This document shows positions 4,747-10,809 of a stretch of DNA of 10,809 nt, one piece after another. The notes beneath the pieces were generated by a model. It was given only the letters and a program-made list of their open reading frames with translations, searched no databases and had not been told where the DNA came from. Each line of letters begins with the position of its first letter. Positions within the stretch are counted from its first letter, which is position 1. Origin of the DNA: Desulfobulbaceae bacterium UBA2775 (GTDB lineage: Bacteria; Desulfobacterota; Desulfobulbia; Desulfobulbales; Desulfocapsaceae); contig DEIL01000027.1 of NCBI GenBank assembly GCA_002352445.1, positions 47,875-58,683 on the forward strand. Direction: 5' to 3'. The position numbers and the translations under genes are program-made.

Positions 4747-6075
4747 TTAGAAACCCTCAATCATCCGGGTAAGCTGGAAATAATTTGCAAAAAGTGTCCT
4801 GATTACAGCGACATAATTATACTGTGCCCGGGAGAGATTGGTAATTGCATCCAGCAGATCTGACTCTCGCTGCAGACCTTCATCGTACTTCATCTGGGTG
4901 ATGCGCAGATTCTCTTTGGCCTGCTCAATAGAACGGTTGGCGACACCAACATTTTCCAGACTCACTTCAAAATCGATAAAAAGATTATCGAGATCGGTCA
5001 CCAGGAGGTTTCTCAATTCTTCCAGGTCATAGTGCAGAGACCTGGTCTGCAGCTTGGCCTTACTGACAGTGGCCTCCGTGGTAAAACCTTGAAAAAGGTT
5101 CATCGATATCAGAAGCTGAGCCCGCAGCTCATCATCGCTGACGGAACCGTTGCCATTAATGTAGTCGTCATCATACCTACGATAACTTCCAACTGCATCG
5201 AGTCGCGGATAGTAGCCGCTTAAAGCAGATTTTTCCTGAGATGCCGTTGCCTCTATACCTGTCTCCAGGGCTTTAATTTCACTCCGATTGGCGAGCATTT
5301 GACGACTATATTCCTCCTGATCAACCTGCGTCGGCAGGGTGGCAAAATCGCTAAAATCCAAAGCCGGCAACCCGATATCGCTGCCAACCTGGTATGACAG
5401 ACGCTGCACACTCTTTTTCAATCCCGCATTGGCAGCTTGTTCCGTGATATCGGCATTATCATAATCGACCCGAAATTTCAGCAGCTCATTTTTGCCGATC
5501 AGCCCGACCTGGTAACGACCTTCTCCGTCATGGTACAACTTCTCAAGGGTCTGAAAAGCCGCTTCCGCTACCTTGCGATTTGCCCGTCTTTCATAAACGG
5601 ACAGGTAGGCAAGTGCAACATTGAGTTGAATGTCCTGCTTAATTCCATTCAACCGATATTCCTCAACTTCATTTAACAGCTTTGCCGACCGGAGATTATA
5701 TTTGTCGCGAAAACCCGAGAAGAGATTCCAGCTGATCAACCCTCTGATAGTACTGTTGTCCCTGGCTTCAATGACGGATTCCTCATCCAGAGAATTGAGG
5801 TTATAAAAAATATCAACGGACGGATAGTATCCCCCTTTTGCAAGTATAATATCCTCTTCGCTCTGCTCTAAATTTGTCACATACTGCTGAATAATCTTTC
5901 GGTTCGCCAACGCCATATCCTGCATCTCACTGAGGTCGATGCCATACGCATTGCAACCATACAAGATAAGAACCAGTACAAAACTAACCCGAATAAATCG
6001 AAATTTTAAACGACCTTCCTCTATTTCTTGTTTTTTATTACCAAAGTTCAGGAATAAGGCACTAAGCTGCTTCAT
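4747..6075 (-). CDS. TolC-family outer-membrane efflux protein
   Basis: A 442-residue outer-membrane factor (OEP family), which trimerises to form the exit duct of a tripartite pump. Two homologous halves are seen, each with the GYYPSVD/GYYPRLD strand and the NLFSGF (117-122) or NLFQGF (326-331) motif, followed by long amphipathic helices that build the periplasmic tunnel. The signal sequence is odd: about 29 charged residues precede the hydrophobic stretch (FVLVLILYG, about 32-40), followed by CNAYG. Cys41 might be a lipobox cysteine (LYGC), or cleavage may follow NAYG. Start: the frame extends to TTG 6093, but ATG 6075 has GAGGAG eight bases upstream and is preferred. It overlaps the end of the RND gene by 14 bases, so it is the last gene of the pump operon. 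Confidence 0.9.
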   Translation of the reverse strand: MKQLSALFLNFGNKKQEIEEGRLKFRFIRVSFVLVLILYGCNAYGIDLSEMQDMALANRKIIQQYVTNLEQSEEDIILAKGGYYPSVDIFYNLNSLDEESVIEARDNSTIRGLISWNLFSGFRDKYNLRSAKLLNEVEEYRLNGIKQDIQLNVALAYLSVYERRANRKVAEAAFQTLEKLYHDGEGRYQVGLIGKNELLKFRVDYDNADITEQAANAGLKKSVQRLSYQVGSDIGLPALDFSDFATLPTQVDQEEYSRQMLANRSEIKALETGIEATASQEKSALSGYYPRLDAVGSYRRYDDDYINGNGSVSDDELRAQLLISMNLFQGFTTEATVSKAKLQTRSLHYDLEELRNLLVTDLDNLFIDFEVSLENVGVANRSIEQAKENLRITQMKYDEGLQRESDLLDAITNLSRAQYNYVAVIRTLFANYFQLTRMIEGF

Positions 6076-9000
6076 CTTTTCGACTCCTCTCAAATCTGAT
6101 TACAAAGGTCAATAAAGCTGGAATTACAAACAGCGTAAACATTGTGGACATGGTAAGCCCACCCAGAAGAATAGAACCGAGCCCGCGATACAACTCACTT
6201 CCTGATCCCGTGGAAACAACCAGGGGTGTCATTGCCAGCACACTTGTCGTGGCACTCATGAATATTGGCCGTATCCTGGTTCTCACTGCACCGGAAATGG
6301 CTTCCATTGGTTCCATGCCCTGGTATCTGACATTATTCAGCGATTGATGAACAATTAGGATCGCGTTATTGACCACTGTGCCGATGAGAATAATAAATCC
6401 AAGCATGGCAAGGATGTCAAACCCCTGGTGCTTGATAAACGTGTTTACCACCATCAGTCCGACAAAGCCACCCGCAGCTGCAAGAGGAACGGTAAAAAGA
6501 ATGATAAACGGGTAGAAGAAATTTTCAAAGAGTGCTGAAAGCAGGAGATAAGTGATCAACAGTGCCAGCAAGAGATTCCATTTCAGAGCATTACCCGTCT
6601 CTACAAGTTTATCGGCATTACCGCCAATGGTAATTGAGACACCTTCCAGTTTCCCCGCGGCAGTCAGAGGAGCAACCAGCTCACCTTCAATAATCTCAAT
6701 GGCACTCTGCAGGGGCAGATCTGCCGGGGGAGTAACCTGCAGGGTAATCGTCCGCTTGCGCTCAAGATGGTTGATTTGCGGCATGCTCTGACTGTATTTA
6801 AGCTCTGCCACATCGCCAAGCTTTATCAGATCGCCAAAGGCATTGACTATTGTGGCCTGCAGGATGGCCTCAGGAGTTGTAAATTCCGTATCACTCCCCT
6901 TCACCACCAGATCGATCTGCTTTACACCTTCGGGACTGAAATCATCAACTTTCCGACCATCCATCAGGATATCTACATAGACACCGAGATCCTTTTCAGA
7001 GAGACCATTTGCTGCAAGTTTCTCTTTTTTGGGGATAACAAGAATTTCAGGATAGCTTGTTTCAAGAGACGGGATGGGCCGCACCTGGGCACCCTGTATT
7101 TTCTGGCGAACAGCACCAAAAAGAGTCATCGATGCTCCGGCGATGGAATCGATATTCTCCCCCGAAATATTGACTTCCACCGTCCTGCCGGCCCCCAGCC
7201 CCTGTTCAAAAATTCCGGCCTGGATGCTGACTCCGAAGATCCCGGGAATTGAATTCATGATACGTGAAAAGAGTGGAATCAACTCAGCCCCCCTTGTCTC
7301 ATCAACAGACATACCGCCAAAGAGGGTAAACCTGTCTGCCCCCACATAAAACATCGCTTTAATCGGTGGGAAACCATCCTTCCCTTCCTTTGCATAATAT
7401 GGTTCTGACTCTTCGTAGATAGTACGTCCCATCTCTTTCAGTTTTTCAACCGAATACCCCGGCGGGGGAATAAGAATATTCAGGATAAGATTTCTGTTCC
7501 CTTGAGGCAGGTACTCTGCCGGCGGCTTCAGCATATATATGAGACCGACAGACAGGGAGGTGAAGAGGGTAATAGTCAGCAGCCGGGTAAAGATATTCTT
7601 CTGGCAGAGATTGGAGGCAGCCATCATCATTGATACAAAAACAAGTCCGATAAAGCTGCGCTGCATCCAGTTTTTCTCTTTACTCTCTCTTTTTCCATAG
7701 AGCAAATTGATCAGGGTCGGGATGACTGAAATTGACACCAACAGACTGATAATAATCGAAGAGGTGATGGCAATAGCAATATCCCTGAAGAGTTGGCCCG
7801 CCTCCTCCTGCATGAAGATAACCGGTAAAAATACAGCCACCGTTGTTGCTGTGGAGGCAAAAACCGCACCCCATACCTCTTTGGCACCGTTCAGGGCGGC
7901 CTGATATGCACTTTCACCGAGTTTTCTGTGCCGATCAACATTTTCCAGCACAACGATTGAGTTATCAACCAGCATGCCAACTGCAAAGGATATCCCTGCA
8001 AGACTCACCACGTTTAGATTCCTACCGGTGAGCCAGAGAAAAACAAAGGTGCCTATAACGGAGATGGGAATAGCAACGGCTGTTGCCAAAGTGGTTCGCA
8101 CACTGCGCAGAAAAGCCATCAGAACACAGACGGCAAGCAGGGCACCGATCAGAACATTTTTCTTCACAAGATTAATAGCCGTATTGATATAGGATCGCTG
8201 ATCATAAACGAGTTCAATATATATTCCTTTATCCGCCAGAATTCCCTCATTCAGCCGATTAATCTCCTCCTCCACCTTGTCGCTCATCTTGAGGACATTT
8301 GTACCGGTTTCCTTTGTCAGCCCCATAACAATTATCTGCTCCCCGTTATGGAGAACTGCGGCCGACTCTTTTTCATAGCCTTTCTCAATAGTGGCTATAT
8401 CTCTTAAATAGACCCGCTTTAAGCCATCATCATATACAACCACATCAAGCGCATCTTCCGGTGTTTGGAACTGACCGATTGTCCGTATACGGTAATTTTT
8501 CCGGCCAATCCCCAGCACTCCTGCAGAAACCGTGCTGTTTGCCCGCTGAATTACCCCCGACAGCTGGTTGATTGATATTTTATTCTGGGCCATCTTTTCC
8601 ATGTCCAAAGTGACATGGAGTTCTTCCTTGGTTCCGCCAAAGATAAATATGGAACCGACCCCTTTTATCCTCTCAAAACTTTGACGAATATTATCCTCGA
8701 AAAAGGTAAGATAGTGGATGATATTTTCCTTATTGTCCTCTTTTGGTTTTACAACCATCCAGATAATGGGGGAATTATTGGCGCCCGCCGCATCTATTAC
8801 CGGCTTCTTGGCATTATCCGGATATCCTGAGACCTCGTTCATCTTGTTCGACACCCTGAGCAGAGCCTCATCGACAACGGTCTCAAGTTCAAAAGAGAGG
8901 GTAACTTCACCGAAGCTGTTATAACTGGAACTCTCCATCTTGGTAAGTCCCTGCAGCCCCTTCAAAACCTCTTCCTGTCGTTCGATAATTTCTTTTTCTA

Positions 9001-9175
9001 TCTCCCGGGGAGTTGCCCCGCCCCAGACAGTCCTGACAGTAATCTTCGGCGTCTCCACATCGGGAGTGAGCTGGATCGGTAATTTGTTCAAACCGATTAG
9101 ACCGAAGGTGACCATGAGAATAACGGCAACAGCCACTGTTACCGGTTTTTCAAGGGAATATTTTACTATATCCAT
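6062..9175 (-). CDS. RND-family efflux pump, inner-membrane transporter
   Basis: A 1037-residue proton-driven RND transporter of the AcrB-like class, full length. A first membrane helix (about 12-30) and the porter head (PDVETPKITV at 39-48, then WGGATPREIEKEI) are followed by the TM2-6 block (about 340-500). It has a second head domain and a C-terminal TM block ending near 1025. The proton relay differs from AcrB. TM4 reads MLVDNSIVVLEN (401-412), keeping the first Asp (404) but with Asn405 for the second. TM10 reads VVNNAILIVH (934-943), with Asn936 where AcrB has Lys940. Such VDN/VNN pairs are common in AcrB relatives of Desulfobacterota and other anaerobes. Substrate cannot be told: drugs, solvents or bile-type detergents are typical. 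Start ATG 9175 shares one base with the preceding gene's TGA, with AGGAG ten bases upstream. Confidence 0.95.
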   Translation of the reverse strand: MDIVKYSLEKPVTVAVAVILMVTFGLIGLNKLPIQLTPDVETPKITVRTVWGGATPREIEKEIIERQEEVLKGLQGLTKMESSSYNSFGEVTLSFELETVVDEALLRVSNKMNEVSGYPDNAKKPVIDAAGANNSPIIWMVVKPKEDNKENIIHYLTFFEDNIRQSFERIKGVGSIFIFGGTKEELHVTLDMEKMAQNKISINQLSGVIQRANSTVSAGVLGIGRKNYRIRTIGQFQTPEDALDVVVYDDGLKRVYLRDIATIEKGYEKESAAVLHNGEQIIVMGLTKETGTNVLKMSDKVEEEINRLNEGILADKGIYIELVYDQRSYINTAINLVKKNVLIGALLAVCVLMAFLRSVRTTLATAVAIPISVIGTFVFLWLTGRNLNVVSLAGISFAVGMLVDNSIVVLENVDRHRKLGESAYQAALNGAKEVWGAVFASTATTVAVFLPVIFMQEEAGQLFRDIAIAITSSIIISLLVSISVIPTLINLLYGKRESKEKNWMQRSFIGLVFVSMMMAASNLCQKNIFTRLLTITLFTSLSVGLIYMLKPPAEYLPQGNRNLILNILIPPPGYSVEKLKEMGRTIYEESEPYYAKEGKDGFPPIKAMFYVGADRFTLFGGMSVDETRGAELIPLFSRIMNSIPGIFGVSIQAGIFEQGLGAGRTVEVNISGENIDSIAGASMTLFGAVRQKIQGAQVRPIPSLETSYPEILVIPKKEKLAANGLSEKDLGVYVDILMDGRKVDDFSPEGVKQIDLVVKGSDTEFTTPEAILQATIVNAFGDLIKLGDVAELKYSQSMPQINHLERKRTITLQVTPPADLPLQSAIEIIEGELVAPLTAAGKLEGVSITIGGNADKLVETGNALKWNLLLALLITYLLLSALFENFFYPFIILFTVPLAAAGGFVGLMVVNTFIKHQGFDILAMLGFIILIGTVVNNAILIVHQSLNNVRYQGMEPMEAISGAVRTRIRPIFMSATTSVLAMTPLVVSTGSGSELYRGLGSILLGGLTMSTMFTLFVIPALLTFVIRFERSRKDEAA

Positions 9176-10230
9176 CAGTTCTGCTCTCCTGCGACAACCA
9201 CAGCCTGGTCGGGACGCAACCTCTCATTGCCCTCTACCACAAGGGGTAAACCGGGAACGATATATTCCGTGTCAACAGCAACCCTGTCCCCCAGAAAAGC
9301 GACAATATGTACGGGTAGAATTGCAGCTTTGCCATCTTTGACGCTATAGACAAAATCCTTGCCCTGGAATTTAATAAGGGCAGCCCGGCTGAAAACACTG
9401 AGCTGACGCTTGTCACTACTCGGTACAAAGACATTTGCCGACATGTTCTGCGCCACAAACGGCATGGCTGGAATCTTGATTTTCAAAAAAATGTTTTTAG
9501 TTTTCAGATCGGCAACAGGATCAATACCCAAAACCTCTCCTTCAATCTGTTTATTAAAGGCATTGAGGGTCACTTCAACCTTTTCCCCAAGCTGAATATA
9601 TTGCAGGAAAGTTTCAGCAATCGGCGCCCGGACAAAAAGATCATTGCTTGAACCAATGCTCACAAGCTGCTTTCCCTGCTGCACCCAGGCTCCGGAATCC
9701 ACATCTTTACTCAAAACGATGCCGTCAAAGGGAGCAGAGATTACAGAACGCCGTTTTTTGATGAGCAACTTTTTCAGGGTATCCTGGGCAACCTGCTTCT
9801 CTTTTTGTGCATCCTGGTAGGTGTAGAGGGCGTCGTCATAGTCTTTTTCACTCACCCCGGAACTCTTATAAAGCCGCTCCAACCGTTTGAAATGTTTTTG
9901 AGTATTCTGTATTCGCAGCTCAATCTGTTCGATTCGGGTTTTTGCAAGAGCAATTTCTCTTTCAAGTATTTCCGTATTCAACCGGACCAGAGGTTGACCT
10001 TTTTTCACATGATCCCCCTGATTAACTTCTACCGTTTCAACGAGACCGACCACCTCCGTTGAAATTTCACTGACCCGTTCATAATAGATTACTCCGGTGA
10101 CAGACTGATTTTTAGATACATTCTCTTTTGCCACCTGGCCAAGAACAACTTTGGCAGGCGGTGGTCCCTGGGCAAAGGCAAACGAACCCAGCATTAAAAA
10201 CCCTGTAATTATCAACGATACTATTCTCAC
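9175..10230 (-). CDS. Periplasmic membrane-fusion protein (HlyD/AcrA type) of the RND pump
   Basis: A 351-residue adaptor that links the RND pump to the outer-membrane duct. A signal peptide (1-20, ending FAFA before Gln21) with no lipobox cysteine suggests a periplasmic, non-lipidated protein. The two halves of a lipoyl (biotinyl-like) domain are visible: GLVETVEVNQGDHVKKGQPL (62-81) and SAPFDGIVLSKDVDSGAWV (165-183). Between them an alpha-helical hairpin of about 75 residues (86-160) forms a coiled coil. A beta-barrel and a membrane-proximal domain follow. Start: GTG 10230 with GGGAG seven bases upstream. No ATG alternative with a ribosome binding site was seen. The stop overlaps the RND start by one base. 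It lies 65 bases after the marR stop, in a gap with no strong promoter, so it is probably transcribed from the marR promoter. Confidence 0.93.
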   Translation of the reverse strand: MRIVSLIITGFLMLGSFAFAQGPPPAKVVLGQVAKENVSKNQSVTGVIYYERVSEISTEVVGLVETVEVNQGDHVKKGQPLVRLNTEILEREIALAKTRIEQIELRIQNTQKHFKRLERLYKSSGVSEKDYDDALYTYQDAQKEKQVAQDTLKKLLIKKRRSVISAPFDGIVLSKDVDSGAWVQQGKQLVSIGSSNDLFVRAPIAETFLQYIQLGEKVEVTLNAFNKQIEGEVLGIDPVADLKTKNIFLKIKIPAMPFVAQNMSANVFVPSSDKRQLSVFSRAALIKFQGKDFVYSVKDGKAAILPVHIVAFLGDRVAVDTEYIVPGLPLVVEGNERLRPDQAVVVAGEQN

Positions 10231-10276
10231 AACCGTTCTCCCTTACCACTTCATTTTTCTGATAATGCAATGGGTA

Positions 10277-10301
10277 CTTTGAAAAATCAGGCTTTTCAAG
10301 G
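10277..10301. repeat. Inverted repeat spanning the marR stop codon
   Basis: TTGAAAA (10279-10285) and TTTTCAA (10293-10299) are perfect inverse repeats around a seven-base spacer, extendable by a wobble and a C-G pair to about nine pairs. It lies over the last bases of marR, just before the pump genes. It could be a second regulator-binding site or a weak hairpin tuning read-through into the operon. There is no T-tract beyond the arm. Confidence 0.4.
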
Positions 10302-10730
10302 TAACCTACTGACATTCTGCAGTATCTTTTTTAGTACATCCAATGCAATTTTCTGTTTTTTCAGACTGATACCGGCAACCACTTCGGGACCGAATCCTTC
10401 AAACAAAACCCTTACGTTGGCCAATAGATCCTCCCCTTCTTCTGTTAAAAAAACGAGGGTTGATCTCCGGTCATCAGGATTTTTCTTTCGATTCACACTC
10501 CCCTTTTTTTCCAGACGGTCCAGTATTCTGGTTATATTTGCCGGACTCTTTCCCGCCCCCTCACAGAGTTGACTCTGGGTCTGGCCATTTGCAAGAGACA
10601 GCTGTTTAAGAATATGGAGCTGCTCAACAGTCAGATCATGATTCCTTAGTTTCTGATCCGCGTAATTCCGCATAGCCTGACCGCAAATGTAGATCTGCCG
10701 TCCAATAGATTCTTCTTCACATGAATTCAT
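10296..10730 (-). CDS. MarR-family transcriptional regulator
   Basis: A 144-residue winged-helix regulator of the MarR family, which binds palindromic DNA as a dimer and usually represses a neighbouring efflux operon until a ligand or oxidant binds. Seen: N- and C-terminal dimerisation helices, the helix-turn-helix with recognition helix SPANITRILDRLEKKG (62-77), and the wing with the family signature NPDDRRSTLVFLT (84-96), including the conserved Asp-x-Arg. Cys4, Cys16 and Cys56 are present, so redox sensing is possible but unproven. Start: ATG 10730 with AAGGGG seven bases upstream. It lies 65 bases upstream of, and on the same strand as, the pump genes, which suggests local control of that pump and of itself. 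Confidence 0.92.
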   Translation of the reverse strand: MNSCEEESIGRQIYICGQAMRNYADQKLRNHDLTVEQLHILKQLSLANGQTQSQLCEGAGKSPANITRILDRLEKKGSVNRKKNPDDRRSTLVFLTEEGEDLLANVRVLFEGFGPEVVAGISLKKQKIALDVLKKILQNVSRLP

Positions 10731-10746
10731 TACTTGACCCCTTAAT

Positions 10747-10754
10747 AGTTAACT
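10747..10754. promoter_or_regulatory. Candidate MarR operator
   Basis: AGTTAACT is a perfect eight-base palindrome about six bases downstream of the -10 element and upstream of the marR ribosome binding site. MarR proteins commonly bind short AT-rich palindromes overlapping their own start site, so this is a natural autoregulatory site. A palindrome this short can occur by chance. Confidence 0.45.
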
Positions 10755-10760
10755 GGGCAA

Positions 10761-10789
10761 TTAATATTCTGTTCTGGTTGCTCTGTCAA
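10761..10789 (-). promoter_or_regulatory. Promoter of the marR-efflux operon
   Basis: On the - strand a perfect TTGACA (10789-10784), a 17-base spacer and TATTAA (10766-10761, four of six -10 matches) form a good sigma-70-type promoter. It precedes marR, with the start point expected near 10754. Confidence 0.7.
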
Positions 10790-10809
10790 GAATAACATTT
10801 GCTATTTTA

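Noticed and set aside
6144..9341. Several ORFs of 60-160 codons on the + strand opposite the RND and membrane-fusion genes
   Set aside because: They are antisense shadows of strongly recognisable proteins. They have no family resemblance and no convincing ribosome binding sites.

Overview
The window looks like a chromosomal segment of a selenocysteine-using, anaerobic or microaerophilic Gram-negative bacterium, most likely a member of the Desulfobacterota (the former Deltaproteobacteria). This is an inference. It rests on an in-frame UGA replacing the first cysteine of a CPWC redox motif, a Tat-exported superoxide reductase of the neelaredoxin/desulfoferrodoxin type, and a complete tripartite efflux system with an outer-membrane component. 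No rRNA, tRNA, CRISPR array, transposase or phage gene was seen.

Left part (1-1994, + strand). After about 200 bases without a gene, which contain a REP-like palindrome, comes a 56-residue protein with two DnaJ-type CxxCxGxG zinc knuckles. Next is a DsbA/FrnE-family thiol oxidoreductase whose reading frame is complete only if TGA 449-451 is read as selenocysteine (U-P-W-C). A candidate bacterial SECIS hairpin lies 12-32 bases after that TGA. A plain ORF caller would see only the part downstream of the TGA, from 608 to 1033. The selenoprotein gene overlaps a macro-domain gene by four bases (ATGA), so the three genes look like one operon. A separate gene then encodes the Tat-exported superoxide reductase. 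The theme is thiol redox and oxidative stress, possibly linked to ADP-ribose chemistry.

Middle part (1995-4746). A response regulator with a cysteine-rich tail lies on the - strand. Its better start is two codons inside the longest ORF. Divergent from it is a NudC-type NAD(H) pyrophosphatase with a good sigma-70-like promoter that carries a palindrome in its spacer. An EamA/DMT-family permease follows 16 bases later. The superoxide reductase and nudC upstream regions share an 11-base block around the -35 element.

Right part (4747-10809, - strand). In transcription order this is a MarR-family regulator, a periplasmic membrane-fusion protein, an RND inner-membrane pump and a TolC-like outer-membrane factor. 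The last three overlap by one and 14 bases, so they are one operon for a drug or solvent efflux pump. The MarR gene has a clear promoter with an 8-base palindrome just downstream of the -10, which suits autoregulation.

The selenoprotein and its operon context are the observations most worth following up.
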